64,000 nucleotides of DNA, from contig JAVGVS010000017.1 of NCBI GenBank assembly GCA_032718565.1, positions 3,691,899 to 3,755,898 on the forward strand, read 5' to 3'. Position 1 is the first letter of the stretch. Every line of letters begins with the position of its first letter. Positions 12,201 through 24,767 of the stretch are shown in pieces. The position numbers were made by a program, and so were the translations under genes. The notes beneath the pieces were generated by a model that ran no database searches, was not told where the DNA came from, and worked only from the letters and a program-made list of their open reading frames with translations. Origin of the DNA: Distichodus sexfasciatus. Its lineage: Eukaryota; Chordata; Actinopteri; Characiformes; Distichodontidae.

Positions 12201-13369
12201 TCACTCATTCTTATATAGTAAGGCCATTCCACTCCCATCTTCCCCCGGTTGCAGCCAATTTCATCACAATCTCTCTCTCTTTCTCTCTCTCTCCCCCTCT
12301 CAGCCAGCCCTAAATTACACAATCTTCCATCCTACCTACAGACTCTCAGACAGCCACCCATATTCACCTTCTTCAGCAGCTTTACTCACTGATCGTGTGT
12401 GTGTGTGTGTGTGTATGTATGTGTGTATGTGTCTGTCTCACGTGCTGCCAGTGATGCAACACATCCTGTTATAGGAGAGCGGAGGAGTGGAAAGCAGCAT
12501 TAAACCACTCCTGCTGGTCCTCTAGAGAGAGAATGAAAGAAAGAATGAGAGAGAGGGGGAAAGGTTCAGGTATACTGTGTGTTAAGTTGTGTGTGGTTGC
12601 GTGAGTACGTGTGTGTGTGTGTGTGTGTGTGCACACGTTGGCGCAGATGTTAGTATTTCGGTGAATCTAACCGTTCCCTAAAAAAGATGAAAACCTGAAG
12701 TTTGTCAGATTGTTGAGGCTTTTTCGAGGTGAGGGCCATTCATGAGAAGGAAAAATAATTTTATAAAACATTCCAACATTTAAAAGGAAAAATTAAAGTG
12801 TGTGTTTATATGTGTGTGTGTATGTGGTAGGAGTATTTAATTGGTGGCACTTTACAGCCCAGTGTATGGTATTTAAGAGAAGCACATTCCAGAAAGTCTT
12901 TCTGGTCTTACATCAGCATACGAGGCTAGAATCTAATCCCTGTGCTACTGTGTGTAGCATGAAAGAGCCGTCAAAAACGTTAGACAGTGGTACACGGAAC
13001 TGTCGGATACACACACACACACACACACAAAGGCAAACCCGGTGACTCCACCACAGCCATAAAGCAGGGAAACAATCTGAAGGGAAAGATTCCAGCCTAT
13101 TCCGTGCTCATGATGTCATGCTGTGGATGAGTAGAGCTTTCCATCTCTCCTTGTTTTGCCCGATCTCTACACATCTGGTCATTTGTTGAAAAGTACTGAC
13201 CACTGGCTTCTGAATACACAGTATTCTCACGAGCGTTCAGGTTAACTAAACCTTGCTGAAAGTTTTATAAGTGGAAAGAAACGTAATGCAGTTCAAGCCC
13301 ACATTCTCTGCCTACTTGAAATTTTCTAGCATTCTTTACATCCCTCAAAATTGCTATAAAGGTGTTTCA
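12151..13369. other. Intergenic DNA with microsatellites
   Basis: (AC)n at about 12169-12200, TC-rich at 12270-12300, (GT)n at about 12396-12434, (GT)n at about 12609-12632 and (AC)n at about 13009-13030. No gene seen. Confidence 0.65.
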
Positions 13370-14165
13370 TCTTCACACACCCCACTTCCACTGCACTGCC
13401 AATGCTGGTGCTGGTTCTCAATTTGGAACCAGTGCTGCTTTTTCCAGGAGTTTCAAAATCGACACCACAACTTTGCAAGAGCCTGTGATGTCATGACAGT
13501 TGGGCGGAGGAAGCAAGGCAACTTTAGATAAATAACGTAGTGAAGATTTATGTCTCAAGGCAGTTTGTAAATTAAATTAGATATAATGTTATTTCCTGCT
13601 TACAAAATAAATGACTGGTGTTGAAAGAGAAAAGCAAAAAAAAATACGGTACTAAGATTTCAGCTAAACCAGGTCTGGGTCCAGAAAAACATTCTTCAAA
13701 TATTTCATACTGGGCAGTTGGTGGCGTAATGGATGAGTGTACCACTAAGGTACTAATGAGCAAACTACCATCCCCAAGCACTGCTCCCCGGGCGTTGTCC
13801 ATGTTAGCTGCCCACTGCTCCTTCACGGATGGGTCAAATGCAGAGATTGCATTTCGTTAAGGTACACTGTGTGTGTTCACAATGACAAATAATCACCCAT
13901 TTTCACTTTCATTGTGTCTTTCAACTGACAAGACACAGGATGAGCTAACTTTGGATATTTATACACGTCCCCAAAACTTGAAAACAGGTGTTCCACCACT
14001 GATGCCTTTTGTAGTAGGTGTCGTGTGTGACGTGATTGCAGGGTCGTCCCTCCTTGACTCCAGCAGCCATTTAAGTCAGTGGAAATGTGGGCGCGTTCTT
14101 ACTGTGTCCCAGCTTCAGCCCCAGCACCAGAACCGACACAAGCACCGGTACCAGTATAGTGAAAA
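13370..14165. mobile_element. Possible foldback element split by a SINE
   Basis: The left side holds tgctggtgctggttctcaat and ggaaccagtgctgctttttc. The right side holds roughly complementary ccagcaccagaaccgacaca and ccagtatagtgaaaaagc. A family A SINE (13708-13912) lies between them. Element ends are not defined. Confidence 0.35.
13708..13912 (+). mobile_element. SINE family A, internally deleted
   Basis: The head gggcagttggtggcgtaatgg is followed directly by the distal part (taccactaaggtactaatga, gcccactgctccttcacgga, gggtcaaatgcagagattgc) and the tail tgacaaataatcac. The B-box region is missing, so this copy should not be competent for pol III. Confidence 0.8.
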
Positions 14166-14803
14166 AGCTCTCATGTAGGTCATCTGGAAAACAGCGTGAA
14201 TGAGTCGGACCAGTCTTACAGCCAAGATGTCATGTGAGACTAACTAGATGCAAATCAAATCTAAGATCATATATCATTTTTCTCCTCTACAATGAGTCAT
14301 GATATCATACAAGTTGGAAAAACCTAAAAAAAACAGCCTGAGATCCCCTAAAGTTCCACTAACTCCACACTCCGCCTCAGCTGCGACTAAACTGTTCAAT
14401 TACTATGTGGGCGACTGCAAAAGTAAAAGTGTCGCTTTGGGCAACGAGGCACAACAGATGTTCGGCTCATATGGTGCTTTTCAGTAGATGGATGACGGAG
14501 CCACAGATCGGCAACAAAAGGATCGGTCCTGTTTTCACGGCTCTCGCCGCCCCATTCATGTCCAGTCAGATCTAATCCGCATCTGACGGTCAAACCAGCG
14601 GGAGATCCTGCTGTACGCTTTTTACACTTGACTTTCAGGATCATTCATTCTTTTGTATTGTTAGTTTTATAGAAGCTTCAAGTGATCTACTCTTGGAAAG
14701 GTTTTACATAGGTGTACGGCTGGGCAATGAATTAAAAATTAATCAAAACCAACATTCGTAACGTCTAATTGAAGTATTCTTGAAGATTTTGTTTGTACAG
14801 GTA
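14166..14803. other. Intergenic DNA, no gene seen
   Basis: Unique sequence. A GC-rich patch at about 14360-14610 has no splice-bounded open frame that I recognise. Confidence 0.45.
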
Positions 14804-15190
14804 GGGCTGGGCAATATGATATCAAATCAATATTACAATAATTTGAACATTTAACTTTGATTACTATTAATGAACAATTATTTTGTTTGTTTTTTGCCCA
14901 TACAGTTCACTGAGAAGGTCTGCACTGTAAATATGCTCAACTATTAAAGATAAGGTATGTTTTCTAATGAAAGCGTGCATATCTTTCTGATTTAAAAATA
15001 ACTGAAGGAAACACACAGATGCAGTCTGACGAGATATGGCAGATTCATGTGACAACAGTTTTTAAGGGACCCGTACATGATCACTGAGGAAAGCATTAAC
15101 AGATTTCATAATCAAAATAATCTTTACGGCCAAAATTACATTGATTAGAGGTTCTGAATGTTGGTTTCAATTCATTTTTAATTAACTGCT
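14804..15190 (+). mobile_element. hAT-like MITE
   Basis: The start tagggctgggcaatatgata is a common hAT-MITE terminus in fish. The interior matches 9556-9800, and the end ttcatttttaattaactgc resembles the drifted opposite terminus. No open frame. Confidence 0.5.
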
Positions 15191-17399
15191 AGGTACAGGT
15201 GCGCACAAAACCCAGTTGTAATTTTTCCCATTTTCTCAGAACAGCTTGATGAACGAGCCCCACAGAGCTGCTCTCCTGCTATTGCTGCTCTCCCTTTCTC
15301 TCCTGCTTATCTGAGGCAAACGTTAACTGTTCTGGTAAGAGAGCAGCAGCGAGTTCCTCCGGCCTGCGTGCGAAGTCGCCGAGCAGGGAAAGGAAAACAC
15401 ACAACCTGATATTTGGTATGTGGCTCCTGTTTGTTTTCCATCCCTAGGCAACACTGTTATTTCCTGGTGAGGGTTGCCTGATAGTCACACTGACGCACAC
15501 CCTCTCTCTCTCTCCCACTATCTCGTTTTTGCTTTCACTGGGTTTTTTCCCTCCCTCTCCCTCCTCCCACTCACTCGCTCACTCGCTTGCTCGCTGCTTT
15601 CCCTAGGACAGAAAGTTGGGTCAGTGATGCAGGATTATAGTAGGAAAACTTGAGCGTCTAACTCTGTGGATGAACAGACTTTTTCCCCCTTTTCTCCAGA
15701 TTGGAGTAGTTCTAATAACTTCAAGGAACTTGTTCCACTTCCTCTATGAAAAAATAGTAATAAGAGATTGGTGCAAGTTTGGAAAAACGAACAATGACTT
15801 GTGATACTGAGATATTGAAAGAACTTGAACAACTCTAGTTTGGAAATAATTACTCATTCTAGAATGTTTTAGGAAAGTACATCAATATAGAAAAAATAAC
15901 AACAAAGTTTTTTTTTTTACTGTAAACCATCCTTTCTTAAAACACTGAGTACACTACATTATATCAGAGACACTTCTCTTGTAAAAACAAAAAACAGAGC
16001 CAGTTTTCCTTTTGTATCAAACAGCAAAAATGTTGTAGCATTAAGTATTGGATATAATTATCTTTACTTAACATACTGCAACTGACAATGACAAAGCCGA
16101 AACGAGATAGAGAGAGATCCCTAGAGAACAGAGTTGAAAATGACTCTCCTTACTGTTCTGGCCTAAGGGCAAATTTAGGTGACTAAGTCTCCAAACATGA
16201 CCGATGATGACCTGGGAGACGCTACCTTTTTTCACCCAACAGCTGGCATTGGCTAACACATTCAAGGCCAACTCTCCCTCTCTCTCCTCATCAACATGCT
16301 CCTACCCCCTGCCATCCCTTCTACTCCCTCTCATAGGGATCCGCCATATGGCTCTTTACAGCTGATCAGCACAATCTTGTGCTCTGTGAGAGAGAAAAGG
16401 GGGAAAACTCAGAAGGTGATACGAATTGTCACATCGTCTTTGACGTCATTAAGAGTGGCCGCTTTTTTTGCATGGTTCTTACTGGAAAGCGATATCGCTC
16501 GTTTGTTCTAGCGGCGCGAGCGGGGTCCTGAGCTTTGAAGGCTTTGAGCTTTTGAACTCGCCAAGGCGGGCTCTTTGAAATCAAGCAGCTTCGCAGTTAA
16601 ATTCCTGGCCTCTCCACACGCACTCACTCCGTGATCTCATCCTTTAAGACCGTCGCTGAGATGAAAGTTCACACACACACACAGTGTTGTTGTTTTCAAT
16701 TTCAGCGCAACTTTGAGGTGGGATCCAAGTGTGTGTGTGTGTGTGTGCGCGCGCCGCCCACTCCGGCCGCGCTCCCGTTACGGTGACAGCAGCTCCACTG
16801 GCGGCTTCAGCGGGGCAGATCTGAGGAGCATCACACATTCCGGCCCATGTTGGCTTTTTTTCTCTCTCTCTCTCTCTTTCTTCAACAGCAACTTCAAAGT
16901 GCTCTGACTAATTTGGCCATAGATCAGTTCACATCGAAAAGAGCAGAAAGATCCGGTGCGGGAAACCTACCGTGGGTGTAACTTTTAAGAACATACAAGC
17001 CACAATTCTTTATTCAGAGTTTTTTTTTACTAACCCTGGAAAGTGATGGTTTTAATAATAATTATAATAATGATGATAATAATGATAATAGCATAAAAAT
17101 AATAACACCACTTCCAACTGCTCAAGTAAGTCAAACCAAACCTGATCTCAGATCAGCAATAAAACTTTCATTGGCATGTTCACAGACTCCCCACTGACAG
17201 CTTTATGCCATTTAACACACGCTGACAATTTTAGTAAAGCACACAGCTCACAAACACACAGATTTGTGAGAGGCAGTGTTGAATCAATCTAAATTTAACT
17301 GAAGAAGTCATTCATATTTTCTCATCCATGAAAAGACTTTGAGTCCTGACAAAGGCTAAATACAAAAAGACAACACACACCCTTTATACACACAACATA
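15191..17399. other. Intergenic DNA, no gene seen
   Basis: TC-rich tracts lie at about 15500-15590. A moderately CpG-rich patch spans 16490-16830 and includes (AC)n at 16670-16684 and (GT)n at 16729-16748. ATA/ATG-rich simple DNA is at 17050-17105. No exon could be supported. Confidence 0.5.
16441..16448. promoter_or_regulatory. Perfect CRE palindrome
   Basis: The octamer tgacgtca is the consensus CREB/ATF site. It lies about 50 bases before a CpG-richer patch. An octamer alone is weak evidence, and no transcript start is evident beside it. Confidence 0.35.
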
Positions 17400-17650
17400 A
17401 TAATTAACAGCACTGGATGCTAATGTGCATTAGAAGCAGAGCAATGCGACTATCATGGGTGTCCACTCAGGTTAATGACCTGAGACCGCTTCATTGGTCA
17501 TTAAGCCCTATCAGAGGGGATGAGGCGAGGTCAGAGAGATTATGAATATTAATGGATATTAATTAAGCTCTAGTCAGGAGCTGCAGCTTTCCATTTGCTC
17601 TCAATCACGCGTATACGGAATAGGATCTAAATAACAGGCAGAGATGTTTC
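17400..17650. other. Repeat-free stretch with homeodomain-type sites
   Basis: It contains clustered ATTA/TAAT cores (gaatattaatggatattaat, then taagctc) next to gctgcagctttccatttgct. It is free of microsatellite and transposon phrases, so it is a candidate conserved non-coding element only by appearance. Confidence 0.25.
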
Positions 17651-18129
17651 AGCCGGACACTTCCACCAGCCCACTTTAGACCTCTCTAATAAGCGTCTCA
17701 TTCTGGCCCAGTCTGTTCCACCACATCTCACATCACTCTTTCATGAATGTTGAAAAAGACCAGTTCGGCTACACAGATGTCAGATGAAAGCTTGAGATTC
17801 TGCCTGTAAAACTGGTGCCAATTATGTAGCCATTAAAACAAGGCTGCAGAGAAGCGTGACGCTCCGACAGGGATCAGGTCCTTTATACAGCAGTGCCCCT
17901 GTGTAACTGCTGTGTAAGTGTGCGCAGCTATACACAAATATATATTTTACGCCCCCACACAAATACGCTACAGCGCTACGTGTACAGTACATATTTTCCA
18001 AATTTACAGCATCTACTTTAGGCACTGCATGAACTCAAGTAATATAATTTTGTACAGTGGCTAACAAATGTTAATAAATATTTAATAGGCAATGTGTGTT
18101 TAGGAGCACAACCACTGATCCTCTATTCC

Positions 18130-18545
18130 AGCACACACACAGACACAAACACCTGGTGACAGTCAAGCTTGCTTTTTTCTTTTCTTTTTAATTAAGGCAT
18201 GCTTGTGAATCCTCAGACACAAAAATGTCTTCACACAAATCTCAGAATCTAAAAACCAGCACATAGACTGTACATTCACACACAAATGCACAAACAGCCA
18301 TGTCTTGCTGCCTTTACCATTATATTACACTTGACCTTATCATTAGTAACCAAAATCAAATCTTTTACTCTTAATTTTTTCCTAATACTGAAATTTTTAA
18401 TTAAATTGTTTTAACATATTAACATTTGTCCTCACACACATAATGTGAGGACTAGTATTCATAAGTAAGAAAAAATCTAAAAAGCCAGACAATCTTTTCC
18501 TCACGACTACCTAAAACCTGCACACACACACTCGCAGCGAAACAC
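18130..18545. mobile_element. CA-terminated dispersed repeat, copy 1
   Basis: It includes gtcctcacacacataatgtgaggac (18427-18451), whose 9-base arms are perfectly complementary. AT-rich interior phrases such as agtaaccaaaatcaaatctt match aaccaaacacatatctttta of copy 2 (25585-25970). CA tracts mark both edges. The family looks like a non-autonomous DNA element whose ends grow CA microsatellites. Confidence 0.5.
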
Positions 18546-18691
18546 ACACGCCAACTGTAGCGCAGTGTGACGCTCGGACGCACAAATACGTTCAGGCAGT
18601 TCATAACAAAGCGAATGGAGGCGTTTCCTAAAGCGTGTCTGACGCCGAACGTTCCTCTTTAGTTAATTGGCTGAGATCATTGAGCGACAGG

Positions 18692-18694
18692 GCA

Positions 18695-18765
<71 letters not shown>
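18692..18765. repeat. (AC)n microsatellite, about 73 bases
   Basis: An uninterrupted AC run, the longest pure CA tract in the window and likely polymorphic. Confidence 0.95.
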
Positions 18766-18766
<1 letters not shown>

Positions 18767-19266
18767 AACCTATTTATTAAGAGCTTATCGAACCAGGTGA
18801 AACATTTGAACAGCAGCGTTTCTGGGCTGTGCGCTCTTCAAGCAAAAAAACACAAAACAAACAAAACGCGCCTTTCCGACACCGACTTTAATCCCATTCC
18901 GTTTTGTAGTATCCCATCTTAATCCTAAACACACACACACACTCACTCCTAACCCCACCCCCCTCTTATCTCCCAGCAATCCACGTAACCTGTCCATCAT
19001 TGGCGCCCATTCCAGCAGTAGTGGTTAATACAACCTTAACCACAGTGCAACAATCTCCCACTGCGCCACACGACTCCATTAAGAACCTTTAACTGCCGCT
19101 CAACCTTCACATTACTCTCATTACACTCAAGACTCTCTGGCGTGGCAAGAGCTTCTTCAGACCTTGTAGCACCTAGACATTGTCGATCTTTCCATGTAAG
19201 GGTGTAACTTATGGGTTGAACACTGTGGGGAATTAGATCTTCATTCAGTTTGCCCAAATTTGACAT

Positions 19267-19297
<31 letters not shown>

Positions 19298-19820
19298 GTG
19301 CATTGGCCAGTATTAATGATCCCCGTACTCCATCCCATAAAATGTTAGGCATGCAACCAAAATCGCTCCTTCTTTTACAGCATCACTCCACAGAGCCATA
19401 TCTTTAGCACCTTGATCATTTTTAAAGTGTAACACCGCGCCTCGTTCTGACCCGATTCACTGCCTTTTGTTCCGCTGAGCTCCGATTCTACAGCTGATGA
19501 ACGCCATTTAATTCCAACAAGGAGCCCACATGCTGCTCGGCACTGTGGTTCTTTTTTTTGCCTCAATGAGTCGGGACTCGGGGCTGGTGTGAAAACAAAG
19601 CGCTTATCAGCCACTGCTGCTTATTACTGACAGTGCGCAAAGGCTCCCGAACCTTCACATCACTCCAGAAAGAAAGACAGAGCATTCCCAGTAAATCTCA
19701 GCATCACCATAAGGGAAGTGCACAGAGAATTTCAGGTTCGTGCATGAAATAGATACCGTTTGTCTTCACATTATAAGTGTGTGTATGTTTGTGTGTGTGT
19801 GTGTGTGTGCTTGGTTAATC
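18766..19820. other. Intergenic DNA, no gene seen
   Basis: Unique sequence with a (TTTA)n tract at about 19265-19298 and (GT)n at about 19780-19810. Confidence 0.55.
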
Positions 19821-20102
19821 TTTAATGCCGTGTTCCAGCGAGCCGTTTAATCGCCGCTCGGCCTTATCTCTGCTCACACAAAAGCCACTGATTTCTCAGA
19901 CAAGTTTTATTTTAGAGCTCATAAAGCCGGCGCAAGTGATGGTGCTAAGTGGATGGCGCAAAGTTTTAAATCCCCGGCGCGTGAAGGTGCCGAGCGCGCG
20001 AGAGTCCAGGACGCGCACGCGTCAACTTTAAACGTCTCGCGCCTTCATTTATCCCAATTTCCTTTTTTTTTGTTTATTAATAAAAATAAGTCGTTAACTT
20101 AC

Positions 20103-20208
20103 TAAAGGGTCCATGCGGGGTGAGTCTAGCCGCTGGGAGACCAGGAGCATCTTGGAGTGCTGGTACACGGCGCAGCCGCCGTTAAATCCACCTTTGTTTC
20201 AGTGTGTC
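20103..20208 (-). other. Candidate first exon of an unknown leftward gene
   Basis: On the minus strand, sequence downstream of the TATA-like box runs to a strong donor: exon ends ...GGACCCTTTA and the intron begins GTAAGTTAAC (GT at 20102-20101). One frame reads AVYQHSKMLLVSQRLDSPR up to the junction and starts no earlier than an ATG at about 20150; I do not recognise the protein. It may equally be 5' untranslated. No downstream exon was found between 1 and 20100, so the gene model is incomplete or wrong. Confidence 0.3.
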
Positions 20209-20620
20209 AGCCGTCACAACGCGAGAAAACGATCATATATAAAATGAGGGGAGGAAAAAAAAAAAAGAAGTGTTTTAAACCGGAAAGTGGCTGAGAGTGA
20301 GGCTTCAGACAGCCCGTTTGCCGGCTGGGTGAGTGTTGGGTTGGTAAAAAAGAGACATGCGAGGAAGGGAAACCTGACGGTCCGTTTAGCTACGAGGCGA
20401 GCTGAAGCGTCTGAACAGCAGGAGCTGAATGGAAACGGCTCGAGCGCTTGGGTTGCACGCGCCGCGCGCCCGCTCACGCACTGGGCATGCACCGCCTTCC
20501 TGATCGGTAGGCGGGGCCACGCTGCGATAGGACGCGCCTCTGTGGGACGTCACGGGGGCGGGGCCAGTTGTCTCCACCTACTCCTTTCCTGTCTCTTAAA
20601 GGGACAGAGATTGCGTGGCC
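20204..20620 (-). promoter_or_regulatory. CpG-rich promoter-like segment, minus-strand orientation
   Basis: CpG dinucleotides are dense from about 19850 to 20620, unlike the flanks. Two GC boxes are visible (ggcggggcc at 20510-20518 and gggggcgggg at about 20554-20563), plus a CRE-like gacgtcac at 20546-20553. On the minus strand a TATA-like TTTATATATG lies at about 20234-20243, followed 25-35 bases downstream by a plausible start region. Together these suggest a promoter firing leftward. The target gene is unidentified. Confidence 0.45.
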
Positions 20621-20652
20621 GCAATGGCTGTGTAGTCACTTTGTAGCGCACT

Positions 20653-21170
20653 CAATGTTGGGGAATCTACTTTAAACGGTAGATTTTCAAGCTACATGCT
20701 ACTGTTTTACTATAAGAGGTAGCCACACTACATATTTCTGCTACTGTCCAAAAAAACTAATATTGTAACAATGGGCAATGGGCAGTGTAAGTTACAGCGT
20801 TCACCTCGTGATCGGAAATCCCAAACCGGTAAAGGTACCACTGGGGTACTCATGAGCAAGCAAGGTACAGTGCCCAAACACTGCTACCAAAAAAGCTGCC
20901 CACTGCTCCATCACGGATGAATGCAGAGGTCACATTTGGCTGTGGTGTACTGTGTGTGTTCACAATGAAAAGTATTCACTCACTTTCAATAAAGCTGCAC
21001 CAAACAAAAAATACTATTATTTCAAAAGACTAAAATAATATTTTGTACAGATGTAGTTACATTGCTATTTGTAAAAAAAAAAACTTAGTTGCAGGAAAGG
21101 CTAAATCATTTTTGAAGTAGCTTTGCTACTCAGAGCGTCACTAATTTTAGTTACCTATTCCCCAACACTG
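20653..21170. mobile_element. hAT-like MITE carrying a nested SINE
   Basis: The left end is caatgttggggaatctactt. The reverse complement of the right end is cagtgttggggaataggtaa. The shared CAGTGTTGGGGAA terminus also appears at 41562, 60625 and, drifted, at 36977, which defines a family. The interior holds a family A SINE, so the MITE is older than that SINE insertion. There is no clean 8-base duplication. Confidence 0.65.
20770..20990 (+). mobile_element. SINE family A, nested
   Basis: Recognisable from gggcagtgtaagttacagcg through a decayed B box (aatcccaaaccgg), ggtaccactggggtactcat, gcccactgctccatcacgga, atgcagaggtcacattt and the tail near tattcactcactttca. It is inside the hAT-like element. 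Confidence 0.8.
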
Positions 21171-21194
21171 ACTACATATCCGACACATCAATTT

Positions 21195-21760
21195 TTATGT
21201 TTAAGGCATTCAGCATACGCCCCTTTAGCAGACCCAGCAAGTTGCATTTCCTAATTACAGGGGCAGTCTCCCTGGAGCAACTTTGGGTTACCCCAAGTAT
21301 TAAGGTCCCCAAGACCACAGGACCACATCATTGTTGACACGGTTGAACACAGTCTTCATTTACATTTATGGCATTTAGCAGATGCTCTTATCCAGAGTGA
21401 CTTCCATTTTTTCTAATTTCAGGGACAGATTCCTTGCGAGCTTGGGGTTAATGGTCTTGCTCAGGGACCCAGTGATGGTAGTGCTTAAGGTAGGATCTGA
21501 ACCCACAATCTCTTGGTCCAGACGCAAGGATCCTAACCAAAAGATCACCATCACTAGAGCACTATTTGTGTGTGTCATTTTTCAGATGCTCTTGTCCAGA
21601 GCGATTTACTTTTCCTAATTACATAGACATTACATATCTCCCTGGAGCAGCTAGGATTAGGAGCCTTGCACATGGGGGTCAGTAGTGGTAGTGTGGAAGG
21701 TTAGAGCCAGTCTTAAATTCTCTTGGTCCTTAACCATGCGTCCTCAGTTCCATGATGCCC
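21195..21760 (-). mobile_element. Three adjacent SINE family C fragments
   Basis: Three partial copies lie at about 21195-21345, 21355-21556 and 21583-21760. Each contains a version of gcatttagcagatgctctt/ccagagcgactt followed by ccctggagcaact or gggttaatggtcttgc. The middle copy retains gtgatggtagtgcttaaggt and ggatctgaacccacaatctc, the reverse complement of the head seen at 63930-64000. Repeated insertion into the same place or tandem duplication would explain the cluster. Confidence 0.65.
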
Positions 21761-22560
21761 GTGATAAATTACATACAAAACATCTATGAAATGTTCTGGA
21801 AAGTAATAAGAAAAAAGAGAGCAAGAGAAAGCAGCCTGTTTGGCCTCTCTTTGTATTAATTAAGTTCACGTACACTGTTCTTCTTCATAATATAATTAAG
21901 ATAAAATTAATATAAAACGCTTTATGAGAAGGAGGGCACTATTGTCTCCTAGACATCGGTTGTGCACTACATAGGGCATAGAGGCCAATTTGAGGCAAAA
22001 CCTTTTATAAAGGATCCTTAAAAACAATTCTTAAAATAATGTCAATCGTCAAGCAGATCTTTTAAATTGACCGTTTAAAACCAGTGATTAGGGCTTGGAG
22101 CTGATTCCTTGATATCTTAGAATTGAGTCGACTGCAAAGCTTTTGGAGACAACTCCTCAGTAATTTAACAGATGTGATTATTGATATAATGTGATACATA
22201 TGTGATTTAAAGGTTTGATATGGGTTGCTTGTAATAAAAAATAGACACTTATTAATTGTCTATAAATAGACATTACTTCCAAAAGCAAAATCTATTGCGT
22301 AGCAGTTTTATATTGAGACCTCAAACTAACACTGTAGAAAGAAGCACTTAACTGCATTTGTGGAAAGTCTGTTAAAAAAAATAATAATACTGTATGATTT
22401 AAAAATAAACATTGCATCATAATGCATGGTGAAAACCATTTTGAAATGATCTCATGACATGAGCTTCAATATGGGCCTTTTTATAATTATATCATCTGCT
22501 TATCTTTTAATATGAAATCTAGCACATGCTGCAAAGTCTGCACGAATAGTAGCAGAATTC
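21761..22560. other. AT-rich intergenic DNA, no gene seen
   Basis: No recognisable repeat or exon. Confidence 0.5.
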
Positions 22561-23258
22561 CATATCACCATCAGAGAGAGAATGAAAGAGAGAGAGCGGG
22601 AGAGAGAGAGAGGTGTCATTACTCACTGTGGGAGTTGCAGGCATTACTCTCACACACCCACACACACCCACACACACAAGGAAAAGTGTGTGAGGAAGAA
22701 GAAACAGCAAGAGAGAGCAATGATCCCCTTGCACCTGGAGTCAGAGGAGGTTAGATTACAAAAGCACCAGAGTACAATGCTCTGTACACACACACACACA
22801 CACACACATCTGCTAAAATATCACAAATAAAAAAGTGTTATATAATGTATAAAATGCTGTTACAATTGTATTATTATTATTATTATTATCATTACATGAT
22901 TAAGAGTGCATGTGTGCATGTGTATAGACTACCTAATGAACACACACACAGACAAATGTCTCGCACCGATAGCCATCTCAATCATTCATACATTCCCTGC
23001 TACTCCTCCATAAGCATCAGATTACACAAAAACCATTTATAGCAGTCTTCTCCTCTCTCCCTCGCTCTCTCTCTCTATCCGCTCTCTCACACACACACAC
23101 ACACACACAAACACACACAGACTTTGTCTGACACGCATCTGCCTGCCCATGTAAGACGTGTAAGATTTAGAATAACAGAGTTTTAAACAGGCAGTGCTGA
23201 ATTGTTGGAAAAGAGACGGTCTGAAGTAATGACTAACTGAGACACACAGGTTTCAAAG

Positions 23259-23291
<33 letters not shown>

Positions 23292-24667
23292 GGAGGGAGG
23301 GGGAGAGAGAGAGGGAGAAAGAGAGGGAGTGAGTGAAAGAGAGACTTACTGCTCTGTCACAGCAGTGTGAGATTTGACAAGCACTCTCCCTTCAGCAGAA
23401 AACAGAATGGGAAATAAGAACAAGTAAAGTGAGATGTGAGATTAAAGGGAGGTCCAGATGAGTTAAAGCAAAAGACACACACACACACATACACACACAC
23501 TCACGCTTTACTGAACGGCAACCGTTTATCACAAATCACCAAATTCGACGTGATTCGAGAGTCCATAGGCTTCTTTGCATAACTGTAACTGTCATGACCG
23601 GCACTCTTTTATTTTTTCCACACAGGAATCCATTCATTTTCTCCCATTAGGAATATTTGAAAGCTTGGTCTCAAAAGCTTCCCTCGGCCTGTTTTCACAT
23701 GACAGTCAACACGGTTCTTCTGTCACAGACCACTTCCACTGAATCAATCTGCTTTGACCCACACTCATCTTTTTTTTGCTTTTATTGTCCCTCGTGCTTT
23801 CCTTATTCACCTTAATGCATTTTAGTCAAAGTCTTGCTACTCCACCAGTTTTCATGTCACAGCTACAAAACTTCAGCAATCACATTGGCATTTTCGTGCG
23901 GAAATGTGTCTCTAGTTTCTTTTTGTTTTCTCTCCTCACCATGTCAGTTTGGAGTCTCTCTTCTCTTTACTCAATTCATATCTTTTGAAATGCATATGTA
24001 ATTTAAGAAAAATAAACATGTTAAGCAAGCAAACACACACACACACACACACAGATCAGAAACCATCATCCAGTCAGCCAACAAAGCCAATATATTGGTG
24101 ACTCTTTGCTACACTTAATGCCTGATTCAATCAATGAAGTGGATGACTGCTGAGCAGGGGTTTGGAGGAACTGGAATTACACATTACAATTACACACACA
24201 AACACTCACACCTAAACTCACGTAACGCTAAAGGTTGCCGCGTGTGCTATCTAGAGGCTGTCTGTATGTGTTTATTAGTCTTACATATGTGTTTATATGT
24301 GTGTGTAGGTTTAGGAATGTCTGTATCAGGTTCATACTCATCACGAGCTTGATAATGAGAGCAATGGCCACAGTGTTGTTCTTCCATTTCCTTCAAGTTA
24401 TGGCAAAGAAACAGAGTGGCACGTAAATTCCCCCAAAACAAGGCTCTTGTAGCAACAAGAACAGACGAATGAAGAGCTAGAGAGAGAGAGAGAGAGAGAG
24501 AGAAGGAATGACACCAGGGAAAAAAATGCATCATGAATTTCTTCCGAGTTAGTTTGGCAGCAGCTTTCGGGAACATTGTGTTAATGATTAATATGAAGTC
24601 GGAGAAATTCCATGCCTGGCAGCTTCTCAGACTCTCTCCCCTCCTCCTCTCCAGCGTCACAAACACA
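22561..24667. other. Intergenic DNA with microsatellites
   Basis: GA at about 22573-22612, CA at 22650-22680 and 22786-22808, ATT at 22868-22890, CA at about 23090-23120, GA at about 23267-23340, CA at about 23475-23500 and 24030-24053, GA at about 24478-24503. No gene seen. Confidence 0.6.
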
Positions 24668-24669
24668 CA

Positions 24670-24701
<32 letters not shown>

Positions 24702-24722
24702 GACACACACACACACACACAC
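24668..24722. repeat. (AC)n microsatellite
   Basis: An AC run with one interruption (agac) over about 55 bases. Confidence 0.9.
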
Positions 24723-24767
24723 AGAGTCATGTCCTTCTTTCTTTGTGAGGCACTCCTACTGACAAAA

